A stretch of 64,000 bases of DNA from Mycobacterium sp. 852013-50091_SCH5140682 (GTDB lineage: Bacteria; Actinomycetota; Actinomycetes; Mycobacteriales; Mycobacteriaceae), in NCBI RefSeq assembly GCF_001665685.1, contig NZ_LZTB01000122.1, forward strand, positions 1 to 64,000. The letters are read 5' to 3'. Positions 25,470-34,479 of the stretch are shown in pieces. Position numbers and translations under genes: made by a program. The notes beneath the pieces were generated by a model. It was not told the DNA's origin and made no database searches. It was given only the letters and a program-made list of their open reading frames with translations. Numbering within the stretch: the stretch's first letter is position 1; every line of letters begins with the position of its first letter.

Positions 25470-27083
25470 TCAGGTGACGGACTTGCCCGTCGCTGCGGTG
25501 TACCCGCTGCGGTACCCGAACACCATGGCGGGCCCCAGGGTTCCGCCCGCGCCGCCGTAGGCCTTGCCCGTCACACCGGCCATGGCATTGCCCGCGGCGA
25601 ACAGCCCGGGGATCGGCGCCCCGCTGACATGCAGTACGCGCCCGTCCCGGTCGGTGCGCGGGCCGCCTTTGGTGCCCATCGCGCCGATCGTGACCGGCAC
25701 GGCGTAGTACGGGGCGGTGTCGATCGGGCCGAGTGTCTGACCGGCCGGCGTCGCGGCCGACGGGTCGCCCCAGTAGCCGTCGTAGGCGCTGGAACCGCGG
25801 CCGAAATCCGGGTCGACCTCGCGCGCGACGTTCTCGTTCCAGGACTGCAGAGTGACGGCCAGGCCTTCTGGATCGATGCCGGTCTTGGCGCCCAGTTCGG
25901 TCACATCGGCCGACGGCGAAAACCAGTCGGGCACCGGCTCGCCGGGGGAGACCCCCAGGAATCCGTAGCGGTGCAGGTGGATCGAGTCGAAGACGATCCA
26001 GCCGGGATCGTTGGCATATCCGGTTTTCGGATCGAGGTACTGGAACGGCCCCGCCATCGAGTTGTATTCGCCTGCCTCGTTGAGGAAGCGTTGACCGGCC
26101 CGGTTGACGATGATGCTGCGCGGCCGCGTGCGTTCCAGTCGCACGCTGCGGCTGCGGGGGTGACCGTCGATGGTGTCGCCGGGAATCTGCACAACCGGCA
26201 CCCACCAGGCTTCGCCCATGTTGGCCAGATCCGCGCCGTGTGCCATCGCCATCCTCAGCCCGTCGCCGGTGTTGTTGGGTGGCGACACCGGACCGCGCAT
26301 CGGCCCGCGCAGGTACGCCTCGACGAGCCTGGGGTCCCACTCGAACCCACCGGTGGCCAGCACCACTCCGCCCCGCGCCCGCACGCGAATATCCATGCCG
26401 TCCATGCAGATTCGGACTCCGGTGATCTCTGTGGAGTCCCCGACCAGCTCGATCGCACGAGCGCCGGTGATCGGCTGCACACCCAGTTCGAGCAGGCCGC
26501 GCAGTAAGCCGGCGATCAGCGCCGTACCCGCGACGCAGAAGTCGGCGTCCGGGTCGTCATAGCCGGCGTGGATGCGCGCGCGGGTCTCGGCGTCGATGCC
26601 GACGTTGCTGAAATCGGCTGGGAACGACGTGATCCGGTCCCGCCAGGGGCCCAGCCGGGCGAGGTCGACGGGTCCCGCGCTCAACGAGCGTCCGCCGCCG
26701 GGCCGCCCGCCGGGCAGCTCGGGTTTGTAATCGGGAAAGCCCTCGGCGACGGCGAACCGCAGCTCGCTGTGTTCCTCGACGAAGTCGAGCATGCCGGCGC
26801 CGGTGCGCACGAACGTCTCGACCAGTTCGGTGTCCATGTAGCCCAGTGCCTGCGCGCGCAGGTACGCGAGCGCGTCGGAGACCGGAAGCGGCCCGTCGGC
26901 GCCGCGGTCGTGGGCGGGGATCCAGACGATCCCACCCGACACGGCCGTAGTTCCGCCCACGGTGGCGGCCTTCTCGTAGACGGCGACCGTGGCGCCGTTG
27001 ACGGCGGCGGTCAGTGCTGCCGTCAGCCCGGCCCCTCCGCTGCCAAGTACCACGACATCGACCTCGTCGTCCCAATCTGTCAT
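25470..27083 (-). CDS. FAD-binding dehydrogenase, ketosteroid-dehydrogenase-like
   Basis: A 537-aa flavoprotein of the fumarate reductase/KstD family. The FAD fold begins VDVVVLGSGGAGLTAALTAA, followed by GGTTAVSGGIVWIP, and closes with AGNAMAGVTGKAYGGAGGTLGPAMVFGYRSG. Relatives introduce a 1,2 double bond next to a ring ketone. ATG 27083 is chosen because the conserved N terminus follows directly. It lies 14 bases downstream of the IclR stop on the same strand. A second member of the family is at 31395, so the island may perform two ring dehydrogenations. Confidence 0.88.
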   Translation of the reverse strand: MTDWDDEVDVVVLGSGGAGLTAALTAAVNGATVAVYEKAATVGGTTAVSGGIVWIPAHDRGADGPLPVSDALAYLRAQALGYMDTELVETFVRTGAGMLDFVEEHSELRFAVAEGFPDYKPELPGGRPGGGRSLSAGPVDLARLGPWRDRITSFPADFSNVGIDAETRARIHAGYDDPDADFCVAGTALIAGLLRGLLELGVQPITGARAIELVGDSTEITGVRICMDGMDIRVRARGGVVLATGGFEWDPRLVEAYLRGPMRGPVSPPNNTGDGLRMAMAHGADLANMGEAWWVPVVQIPGDTIDGHPRSRSVRLERTRPRSIIVNRAGQRFLNEAGEYNSMAGPFQYLDPKTGYANDPGWIVFDSIHLHRYGFLGVSPGEPVPDWFSPSADVTELGAKTGIDPEGLAVTLQSWNENVAREVDPDFGRGSSAYDGYWGDPSAATPAGQTLGPIDTAPYYAVPVTIGAMGTKGGPRTDRDGRVLHVSGAPIPGLFAAGNAMAGVTGKAYGGAGGTLGPAMVFGYRSGYTAATGKSVT

Positions 27084-27097
27084 TGCTGCATGGCCTT

Positions 27098-27811
27098 TCA
27101 GTGCAGGATTGTGGACAGTTCGTGCGCGGCGCGCACCACCGCGTCCTTGCCGCCGAGGACGACGTCCTCGCGGTGCGAGATCAAGTTGATGCACGTGGGC
27201 GGTGACGGCGCGCGCCTGCGGACCGGCACCGCCAGCCCGAAGGTGTTCGGCTCGATCTCGCCGTGGGTGATCACCCAGCCCTGTTCGCGGGTCCGGCGAA
27301 CCAGATCGCGTTCCGCGGGGCGCGGTGCCATGCTCGCCAGCAACGCCGCGCCCGCGGCACCCAGTTCCAGCGGGTGCCGGCTGCCCTCGTGGAACGAGAG
27401 TTGGTAGAACACCTGGGTCGGCGTGAGCACCGCGACCGCCACCTGCTGGTCACCTTCGGCCACCAGGAGCGACACCGTGGTGCCGAGTTCGTCGGCAAGT
27501 GCGCGCAGCGTCGGCACGCACAGCTGGCGCAGGTTGTTGTCGAACGACGAGCCGAGCACCGCAAGCGCGGCAGCGGGGCGGTATCTGCCGTCGTCTCCCT
27601 TTGCGACATAACGGAATTGGCTCAACGTCGCGAGCAGCCGGTAAGCGATGGTGCGGTGGGCGCCGAGATGGTCGGCGACCTGTTGAACGGTCAATCCGTT
27701 GGGGGCGTTGGCGATCGCCTGTAGTGCACTCAGGCCTCGCGCCAGCGTCTGTGACCCGGGAACGCCGTTGGGTGCACCGTCGGTCCGCGGCTGGGTGACC
27801 GGGTTCGGCAT
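27098..27811 (-). CDS. IclR family regulator, divergent from the mhp operon
   Basis: A 237-aa IclR protein. The winged helix is TLARGLSALQAIANAPNGLTVQQVADHLGAHRTIAYRLLATL, and the effector domain contains HPLELGAAGAALLASM. Start ATG 27811 has AAGGAGGGG upstream. Its location opposite mhpC-mhpA-mhpB parallels E. coli MhpR, an IclR-type activator of 3-hydroxyphenylpropionate genes, so a similar phenolic-acid sensor role is plausible. The divergent region also contains a GCAC-N6-GTGC palindrome that could be its site. Confidence 0.88.
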   Translation of the reverse strand: MPNPVTQPRTDGAPNGVPGSQTLARGLSALQAIANAPNGLTVQQVADHLGAHRTIAYRLLATLSQFRYVAKGDDGRYRPAAALAVLGSSFDNNLRQLCVPTLRALADELGTTVSLLVAEGDQQVAVAVLTPTQVFYQLSFHEGSRHPLELGAAGAALLASMAPRPAERDLVRRTREQGWVITHGEIEPNTFGLAVPVRRRAPSPPTCINLISHREDVVLGGKDAVVRAAHELSTILH

Positions 27812-27862
27812 CGCGCCCCTCCTTGACAGAGATCTCCACGAGAGTAATGCTCTGATAATAAT

Positions 27863-27920
27863 GCACGAACATGTGCGATAAATGAGCAAAGTGCTTACAT
27901 AATTCGAGAATGGCATTCTC
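27863..27920. promoter_or_regulatory. mhp divergent promoter: IclR-like palindrome plus island palindrome
   Basis: Within the 128-base gap between IclR and mhpC, GCACGAACATGTGC (27863-27876) has GCAC/GTGC arms and is a candidate IclR site. GAGAATGGCATTCTC (27906-27920) is a perfect copy of the island palindrome, 20 bases before the mhpC start. CATAAT (27898-27903) is a possible -10 for rightward transcription, which would place the palindrome over the start site. An imperfect third copy, GAGAGTAATGCTCTG, is at 27840-27854. Confidence 0.65.
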
Positions 27921-27939
27921 ACACGCCAGAGAGGAGATC

Positions 27940-28836
27940 ATGACAAGCACTGCCGCTGTGTCTGTCACTCGCCCTGCGGAGTTCGAGAGCGTGTGGAGCG
28001 ATCTTCAGGGTGTCGCGTTCTCCCAGGGCTATCTCGACGTCGCGGGCGTGCGTACGCGTTACCTGCATGCCGGAGACGAGGCGCTGCCGACACTGGTCCT
28101 GCTGCACGGGTCGGGCGGCCACGCCGAGGCCTACGTGCGCAACCTGGCGTCGCATGCCGAGCACTTCTCGACCTGGTCGATCGACATGCTCGGCCACGGC
28201 TATACCGACAAGCCCGGTCATCCGCTCGAGGTGGCGCACTACGTCGAGCATCTGATCGGCTTCCTCGACACGATCGGCGTTCGCCGGGCGCACATTTCGG
28301 GTGAATCGCTCGGCGGCTGGGTCGCGGCCCGGGCAGCCGTTGATCATCCCGACTGTGTCGACCGGCTGGTGCTCAACACCGCCGGTGGTTCTCAGGCCGA
28401 TCCCGCGGTGATGAAACGCATCGTCACCTTGTCCATGGCGGCGGCCGAAAACCCCACCTGGGAGACGGTGCAGGCGCGCATCAAGTGGCTGATGGCAGAT
28501 AAGACCAAGGATTGCGACGACATTGTGGCCAGTCGTCGGCGCATCTATCGTCAGCCGGGCTTCGTCGCGGCGATGAGTGACATCATGGCGCTACAAGATC
28601 CCGAGATCCGTGCCCGAAATCTCCTGGGACCCAGGGAGTATGGTTCGATCACCGCGCCGACGCTGGTGGTGTGGACCAGTGACGACCCGACTGCGGACGT
28701 GGCCGAGGGGCGACGCATCGCCGACATGGTCCCCGGCGCCCGGTTCGAGGTGATACCGGGATGCGGGCACTGGCCGCAGTACGAGGACCCCGACACCTTC
28801 AACCGACTGCACCTGGATTTCCTGCTGGGGCACTAG
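27940..28836 (+). CDS. mhpC: Alpha/beta hydrolase, meta-cleavage product C-C hydrolase
   Basis: A 298-aa serine-type hydrolase: oxyanion motif LLHGSGGHAEAY, nucleophile elbow GESLGG (Ser123), and catalytic His in GCGHWPQYEDP. Relatives (MhpC, BphD, HsaD) hydrolyse the dienedioate formed by extradiol cleavage. Adjacent mhpA- and mhpB-type genes support that role. ATG 27940 is used, with GAGAGGAGATC upstream; an ATG at 27910 lies within the palindrome and lacks a site. It opens a ten-gene rightward operon. A second hydrolase of this fold is at 36852. Confidence 0.87.
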   Translation: MTSTAAVSVTRPAEFESVWSDLQGVAFSQGYLDVAGVRTRYLHAGDEALPTLVLLHGSGGHAEAYVRNLASHAEHFSTWSIDMLGHGYTDKPGHPLEVAHYVEHLIGFLDTIGVRRAHISGESLGGWVAARAAVDHPDCVDRLVLNTAGGSQADPAVMKRIVTLSMAAAENPTWETVQARIKWLMADKTKDCDDIVASRRRIYRQPGFVAAMSDIMALQDPEIRARNLLGPREYGSITAPTLVVWTSDDPTADVAEGRRIADMVPGARFEVIPGCGHWPQYEDPDTFNRLHLDFLLGH

Positions 28837-30527
28837 TGGCGGACGAACTTGCACTCAACTACGACGTCGTCATCGTCGGCGCCGGCCCGGTGGGCCTGAC
28901 ACTGGCGAACATCCTTGGTCTGCAAGGTGTTCGGACACTCGTCGCCGACGAACGCGACTCGCTGATCGACTACCCGCGCGGAGTTGGGCTGGACGACGAG
29001 TCACTGCGGACGTTCCAGTCGATCGGCTTGGTCGAGGCGATCCTGCCGCACACCGTGCCCAACCAGATCCTGCGGTTCTACGACGGCAAGCGACGGTTGC
29101 TGGCCGAAATGTCGCCTGCCGACGTGCGGTTCGGGTGGCCGAAGCGCAACGGCTTCGTGCAGCCGATGGTGGATGCGCAGCTGCTGGCCGGCCTGGACCG
29201 CTTCGACCACGTCCGGGTGGCATGGGGGCGCCGAATGGATTCGGCCGCCCAGAGCGGCGACGGCGTGACCGTGCACCTCGGCCCCGACACCGTGCAGGTG
29301 AAGTACCTGGTCGGGTGCGACGGCGGACGCAGCGCCACCCGGCACCTGATGGGCGTGTCCTTCGACGGCACCACCTCGGCCACCCGCTGGGTGGTCATCG
29401 ATCTCGCCAACGACCCACTGGGACACCCGAACAGCGAGGTGGGTGCCGACCCCGACCGCCCGTACGCGTCGATCTCGATCGCACACGGCATCCGGCGCTT
29501 CGAGTTCATGATCCATGCCGACGAAACCGACCAGCAGGCCGAAGATCCCGTGTTTGTGGCGCGGCTGCTGGCACCGTTCATCCCGCATCCCGAACGGGTC
29601 GACGTGATCCGGCAGCGTGCCTACACCCACCATTCCCGCATCGCCGGTGCCTTCCGAGCCGGGCGGATGCTGCTCGCCGGGGACGCCGCCCACCTGATGC
29701 CGGTGTGGCAGGGGCAGGGCTACAACAGCGGTATCCGCGACGCGGCCAACCTCGGCTGGAAGCTGGCCGCCGTGGTCAACGGGCAGGCCGCTGATCCGCT
29801 GCTCGACAGTTACGACGTCGAACGGCGCAAGCACGCCCGGGCCATGATCGACCTGTCCACCATGGTCGGCCGCGTCATCTCACCCACCAACCGACGTGTC
29901 GCCGCAATACGGGACCGGCTCATCCGCGGTGCCTCGGTGGTGCCCGCACTCAAGCGCTATGTGCTTGAGATGCGGTTCAAGCCGATGCCTCGCTACGACC
30001 AGGGTGCGATCCACCACCCGAAGCCGCCGAGCCAGACCTCCCCGGTGGGCACCCTGTGGATCCAGCCGCGGGTCGATACCCGCGAGCAGTGCGATGTGCT
30101 GCTCGACGATGTGATCGGGCCGGGCTTCGCGGTGCTGTGCTGGAACAACAATCCGCGAGCCGTGCTCGGTGCAAAGGCCTTCGGCCGGTGGAAGGCGCTG
30201 GGCGCGAGCTTCATTGCCGCGCGACCCCAGACGCAGCTGCACTGGGACGCCGATGGCCAACCCGCCGATCCCGACGTCGTGATCGTCGGCGACCGCAGCG
30301 GCGCGCTCAAGGCGTGGTTCGACGGTCACACCGAGTCGGTACTGGTGATCCGCCCCGACCGGTGTATCGCCGGAGCCGACATTGCCCAGCGCGCACCGGA
30401 ATTGAGCGCCGCCCTGTTCGACGTCCTGCACGTGACGGGGAAGGGAGGTGACGATGCCGATCGCCCTGTGCTGTATGTCCCACAGCCCGCTGCTGAATCT
30501 TCCGGGGCCGCCGCGGGATCTGCGTGA
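28836..30527 (+). CDS. mhpA: FAD-dependent aromatic hydroxylase, MhpA-like
   Basis: A 563-aa class A flavin monooxygenase with the FAD motif VVIVGAGPVGLTL, the CDGGRS region and the second GD motif LLAGDAAHLMPVWQGQGYNSGIRDAANLGWKLA. The length and motifs match 3-(3-hydroxyphenyl)propionate 2-hydroxylase (about 554 aa), which forms the catechol that the next enzyme cleaves. GTG 28836 overlaps the mhpC stop (TAGTG). The true substrate may be a related ring-bearing acid, given the steroid-like neighbours. NAD(P)H use is from family knowledge. Confidence 0.88.
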   Translation: MADELALNYDVVIVGAGPVGLTLANILGLQGVRTLVADERDSLIDYPRGVGLDDESLRTFQSIGLVEAILPHTVPNQILRFYDGKRRLLAEMSPADVRFGWPKRNGFVQPMVDAQLLAGLDRFDHVRVAWGRRMDSAAQSGDGVTVHLGPDTVQVKYLVGCDGGRSATRHLMGVSFDGTTSATRWVVIDLANDPLGHPNSEVGADPDRPYASISIAHGIRRFEFMIHADETDQQAEDPVFVARLLAPFIPHPERVDVIRQRAYTHHSRIAGAFRAGRMLLAGDAAHLMPVWQGQGYNSGIRDAANLGWKLAAVVNGQAADPLLDSYDVERRKHARAMIDLSTMVGRVISPTNRRVAAIRDRLIRGASVVPALKRYVLEMRFKPMPRYDQGAIHHPKPPSQTSPVGTLWIQPRVDTREQCDVLLDDVIGPGFAVLCWNNNPRAVLGAKAFGRWKALGASFIAARPQTQLHWDADGQPADPDVVIVGDRSGALKAWFDGHTESVLVIRPDRCIAGADIAQRAPELSAALFDVLHVTGKGGDDADRPVLYVPQPAAESSGAAAGSA

Positions 30528-31398
30528 CGAGATCGACTCCGGGCTCGACGCGGCACGCGCGTTCGTCGCCGCGTTCGACCCGCAACTGGTGGTCACGTTC
30601 TCACCCGACCACTACAACGGCTTCTTCTACCGGCTGATGCCGCCGTTCTGCGTCGGCACCGCCGCGACCGGCGTCGGTGACTACGGAACTCAGGAGGGCC
30701 CGTTGGACGTCGCGGCGGACATCGCCGAGGCGTGTGCGCAGGCCTGCTGGGAAGCCGGTGTGGACGTTGCCGTCTCGTCGAGTATGGACGTCGACCACGG
30801 CACCGTGCAGCCGCTGCAGGAGCTGTTCGGCGACGCGACCGCGCGCCCGGTGGTGCCGATCTTCATCAATTCGGTGGCCGCCCCGCTGGGCCCGTTGTCC
30901 CGGACCAGGGCGCTCGGCACGGCCGTCGGTGCCTATCTCGGGACTCTGAACCTGCGCGTGTTGGTGCTGGGATCCGGTGGACTATCCCATGATCCGCCGG
31001 TGCCGACGCTGGCCAGCGCGCCTGCCGCGGCGCTGGGCCGGATCGTGCACGGGGTGGCGATGACGCCAGAGCAACGGCTGGCGCGGCAGGCCGCGGTGCG
31101 CCAGGCCGCGCAGGATTTCGCCCACGGTGAGAGCCCGTTGCGTCCGCTCAACCCGGATTGGGATCGCAGTCTGCTCGACATCTTCGACGAGGGCAGGCTC
31201 GCTGATCTGGACGGCTGGTCCAACACGTTCATCGCGGCAGAGGGCGGCAACTCGGCTCATGAGATCCGCACGTGGCTGGCCGCGTTCGCCGCGCTCGCCG
31301 CTGCCGGACCGTATCGGACGGGAAACCATTTCTACCGGGCGGCACCGGAATTGATAGCAGGCTTCGCGATCAGGACGGCGGTACCCAGCGCATCATGA
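30454..31398 (+). CDS. mhpB: 2,3-dihydroxyphenylpropionate 1,2-dioxygenase-type extradiol dioxygenase
   Basis: The 314-aa length is identical to E. coli MhpB, with matching motifs APDHYNGFFY-like FSPDHYNGFFY, MPPFCVG, SSMDVDHG (His115) and LGSGGLSH (His179). Both catalytic histidines are at the E. coli positions. It is a class III (LigB-type) Fe(II) enzyme that opens the catechol ring next to the side chain. ATG 30454 is chosen because GGAGG lies six bases ahead. It overlaps mhpA by 74 bases, an unusually long overlap, and its stop overlaps the next ATG. Confidence 0.93.
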   Translation: MPIALCCMSHSPLLNLPGPPRDLRDEIDSGLDAARAFVAAFDPQLVVTFSPDHYNGFFYRLMPPFCVGTAATGVGDYGTQEGPLDVAADIAEACAQACWEAGVDVAVSSSMDVDHGTVQPLQELFGDATARPVVPIFINSVAAPLGPLSRTRALGTAVGAYLGTLNLRVLVLGSGGLSHDPPVPTLASAPAAALGRIVHGVAMTPEQRLARQAAVRQAAQDFAHGESPLRPLNPDWDRSLLDIFDEGRLADLDGWSNTFIAAEGGNSAHEIRTWLAAFAALAAAGPYRTGNHFYRAAPELIAGFAIRTAVPSAS

Positions 31399-33146
31399 CC
31401 TCAGCACAGTTCGACCACACCGTGGACCTGCTGGTGATCGGCTCCGGCGGCGGTGGCATGACCGCTGCGCTGACCGCCGACGCGTGCGGGCTCGACACGC
31501 TCGTCGTCGAAAAGTCGCCCCAGTTCGGCGGATCCACCGCGCTGTCCGGCGGTGGCATCTGGGTGCCGGGGGCACCTGCGCAGCGACGAGCGGGGTACGT
31601 GCCGTCGCCCGATGGCGTGTTCGCGTATCTCAAGCAGATCACCGAGGGCACGGTCAGCGATGCCCGATTGCGTCAGTACGTGACGGCTGCACCCGAGATG
31701 ATGGATTTCCTGGAGCGCACCAGTGATTGGTTCGAGTTCGTCTGGAAGCCCGGATACGCCGACTATTACCCGGAGCTGCCGGGCGGGTCCGCGCAGGGCA
31801 GCACCATCAACGTGCCGGCCATCGACCTGCGCAAGCTCGGTGCCGAGGAACGCCATCTGCTGACCCCGCTGGCGCTGGCGCCCAAGGGAATCTGGTTCGC
31901 CCCCAAAGACCTTCGGCTCTTCTACCAGATCCGGCAGAACTGGCGCGGTAAGGCCGTGCTGGTGAAACTGATCTGGCGGATGTTCCGCGCCCGGGTGTTC
32001 GGCGACCGGCTGGCCGCCATCGGCCAGTCCCTGGCCGCCAGGATGCGGCTGGCCATGAAACAGCACGACATCCCGCTGTGGCTCGACACGCCCATGACCG
32101 AACTGATCACCGGTCCGGGCGGCGAAGTACTCGGCGCGGTCGTGCAACGCGACGGGCGGCCGCAGCGGATCCGGGCCCGGCGCGCGGTGATCCTGGCCTC
32201 GGGCGGTTTCGATCACGACATGGACTGGCGCAAAGAGCATCTGCCGGTCCTGGAGAAGGATTGGAGCTTCGGCAACCCCGCGTCCACCGGTGACGGCATC
32301 CGCGCCGGGGAAAAGGTAGGTGCAGCAACCGATCTGCTCGACGAGGCCTGGTGGTTCCCGGCGATCTGCTGGCCCGACGGGCGGCTGCAGTTCATGCTCA
32401 ACGAACGGATGATGCCGTCACAGTTCGTCGTCAACGGTGAGGGCAGGCGATTCATCAACGAAGCCGCGCCGTATATGGATTTCGCGCACGCGATGATCGC
32501 GGGCCAACAAGGCGGGGTCACCCATATCCCGTGCTGGCTGATCACCGACATCGGCTCATTCCATCGCTATGTGGTGGCCGGGCACCTGCCGATCCCGAAG
32601 ATCCCGTTCGCGCCCGTGCCCACCGGACGCAAGGTGCCGCAGGCCTGGCTGGATTCCGGTGTGGTGATGCAGGCACAGAGCTGGGATGAGCTGGCCGACA
32701 AGATCGGTGTGCCCCGGGAGAATCTGCGGGCCACGGCCGAGCGGTTCAATCAGCTGGCGCAGGCCGGTCACGATGACGATTTCAACCGGGGTGACAGCGC
32801 TTACGACAACTACTACGGCGACCCGACGCTGCCCAACCCGAATCTGCGCCCGCTCGGCAAACCGCCGTACTACGCATTCCAGATCATCCTGGGTGATCTG
32901 GGCACCTCCGGTGGGTTGTGCACGGATGAGCACGCGCGCGTGCTGCGGGCCGACGGCACGGTGATCGAGGGCCTCTACGCGGTGGGCAATGTGTCCGCAG
33001 CGGTGATGGGCCGCAGCTACGCGGGGGCCGGGGCCACCATCGGCCCGGCCATGACGTTCGGCTACGTCGCGGCCAGACATGCCGCCGGCCGCTCGGACGT
33101 GGCCGCCGTGACCACAAAAACCTCACTGCAGCAACGGATTTCCTAG
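31395..33146 (+). CDS. FAD-binding dehydrogenase, 3-ketosteroid-delta-1-dehydrogenase-like
   Basis: A 583-aa flavoprotein: LLVIGSGGGGMTAALTADACG, GGSTALSGGGIWVPG, and the C-terminal GNVSAAVMGRSYAGAGATIGPAMTFGYVAA. Motifs and length fit the KstD/acmB group, which oxidises a 3-keto ring to its 1-ene. ATG 31395 overlaps the mhpB stop (ATGA). Following a ring-cleavage enzyme with a ring dehydrogenase in one operon implies that the substrate contains a saturated or partly saturated ring as well as the cleaved aromatic one. Substrate not determined. Confidence 0.88.
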   Translation: MTSAQFDHTVDLLVIGSGGGGMTAALTADACGLDTLVVEKSPQFGGSTALSGGGIWVPGAPAQRRAGYVPSPDGVFAYLKQITEGTVSDARLRQYVTAAPEMMDFLERTSDWFEFVWKPGYADYYPELPGGSAQGSTINVPAIDLRKLGAEERHLLTPLALAPKGIWFAPKDLRLFYQIRQNWRGKAVLVKLIWRMFRARVFGDRLAAIGQSLAARMRLAMKQHDIPLWLDTPMTELITGPGGEVLGAVVQRDGRPQRIRARRAVILASGGFDHDMDWRKEHLPVLEKDWSFGNPASTGDGIRAGEKVGAATDLLDEAWWFPAICWPDGRLQFMLNERMMPSQFVVNGEGRRFINEAAPYMDFAHAMIAGQQGGVTHIPCWLITDIGSFHRYVVAGHLPIPKIPFAPVPTGRKVPQAWLDSGVVMQAQSWDELADKIGVPRENLRATAERFNQLAQAGHDDDFNRGDSAYDNYYGDPTLPNPNLRPLGKPPYYAFQIILGDLGTSGGLCTDEHARVLRADGTVIEGLYAVGNVSAAVMGRSYAGAGATIGPAMTFGYVAARHAAGRSDVAAVTTKTSLQQRIS

Positions 33147-33160
33147 GAGGGAAACGACAT

Positions 33161-34471
33161 ATGAAGATCTCGTTGTTCTACGAATTCCCGCTGCCCCGAC
33201 CCTGGTCGGACGGTGACGAACATCAGCTGTTCCAGCACGGTCTGACAGAGGTGGAGGCCGCCGACAAGGCCGGGTTCTCCACGGTCTGGCTCACCGAACA
33301 CCACTTCCTCGAGGAGTACTGCCACTCGACAGCGCCGGAGATGTTCCTGGCCGCGGCGAGCCAACGCACCAAGGACATCCGGCTCGGATTCGGCGTCATG
33401 CACCTACCGCCGCCCATCAACCATCCGGCCCGCATCGCCGAGCGGGTCGCCACGCTGGACCACCTGTCCAATGGGCGGGTCGAGTTCGGCACGGGCGAGG
33501 GGTCCTCGGTCGCCGAGCTCGGAGGTTTCGACATCGACCCAGCCGACAAGCGCACCATGTGGGAAGAAGCCCTTGAGGTGTCGATTCGCTGTATGACGGA
33601 GGCGCCGTTCACCGGATTCAAGGGGGAACACGTCGAGATGCCGGCCCGCAACGTCATCCCCAAGCCGCTACAGAGCCCGCACCCACCCGTGTGGGTGGCC
33701 TGCACCCGTCCGTCATCGGTGCAGATGGCCGCGCAGAAAGCCATCGGCGCACTGAGTTTCGCGTACACGGGGCCCGAGGCACTCAAAGAACGCGTGGCCG
33801 GCTACTACCGGGAATTCGAAGAACAAGGCGCCCCGGTGACCCCGGCGATCAACCCCAACGTGCTCGCCATCGGCGGCGATCTGTCGATGATGGTCGCTCG
33901 CAGTGACGAGGAGGCACTCAAGCGGCTCGGTATCGGCGGCGGCTTCTTCTCGTTCGGAATCATGCACTACTACCTGACCGGCATGCACACACCCGGTCGT
34001 ACCAAGGTCTGGGAGCGTTACGAGCAAGCGGTCAAGGAAGATCCGACGCTGGCGTACGGGCCGGGCCGCGGTGCCATCGGCTCGCCGGATACGGTGCGGG
34101 AGTTCCTGCGCGGTTACGAGGACAGTGGGGTTGACGAGATCATCCTGCTGCTCAACCCCCGCAGCCACGAGGGCACGATGGAATCCATCGAGATCATGGG
34201 CCGGGAGATCCTGCCCGAGTTCATCGAGCGGGACGCCAAAGCCGTTGCCGCCAAGGCCAAGCGACTCGCACCGGTGATCGAGAAGGTCGAATCGCGACGC
34301 CAACCGTCGGAGGCTCCGTTGTTCGACGAGACGTACTCGTTCGGTGGCCTGCCGACGGGCCGCGGTGGCAAGTTCACCGCAGGGGAGATCCCTGAGGCCA
34401 TGGCCGAGATCAACGAAGGCCGGGTCAAGGCAGCTCAGGCCGAGAAGGCTGCCCGCGACGCGGCAAGCTGA
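33161..34471 (+). CDS. Luciferase-like flavin monooxygenase
   Basis: A 436-aa LLM-class protein starting MKISLFYEFPLPRP, with FSTVWLTEHHFLEEY (bacterial luciferase alpha-type signature), LGFGVMHLPPPINHPARIAERVATLDHLSNGR and EFGTGEGSS. It is longer than the F420 type at 15712 and more like FMNH2-dependent monooxygenases. It may work with the FMN reductase at 36274 to carry out a Baeyer-Villiger or hydroxylation step. ATG 33161 follows a strong TAGGAGGG site, 14 bases after the previous stop. Confidence 0.87.
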   Translation: MKISLFYEFPLPRPWSDGDEHQLFQHGLTEVEAADKAGFSTVWLTEHHFLEEYCHSTAPEMFLAAASQRTKDIRLGFGVMHLPPPINHPARIAERVATLDHLSNGRVEFGTGEGSSVAELGGFDIDPADKRTMWEEALEVSIRCMTEAPFTGFKGEHVEMPARNVIPKPLQSPHPPVWVACTRPSSVQMAAQKAIGALSFAYTGPEALKERVAGYYREFEEQGAPVTPAINPNVLAIGGDLSMMVARSDEEALKRLGIGGGFFSFGIMHYYLTGMHTPGRTKVWERYEQAVKEDPTLAYGPGRGAIGSPDTVREFLRGYEDSGVDEIILLLNPRSHEGTMESIEIMGREILPEFIERDAKAVAAKAKRLAPVIEKVESRRQPSEAPLFDETYSFGGLPTGRGGKFTAGEIPEAMAEINEGRVKAAQAEKAARDAAS

Positions 34472-34479
34472 CCGACGAC

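Noticed and set aside
27910..27939. Upstream ATG start for the mhpC gene
   Set aside because: It lies inside the palindrome and lacks a ribosome-binding site, whereas ATG 27940 has GAGAGGAGATC ahead.
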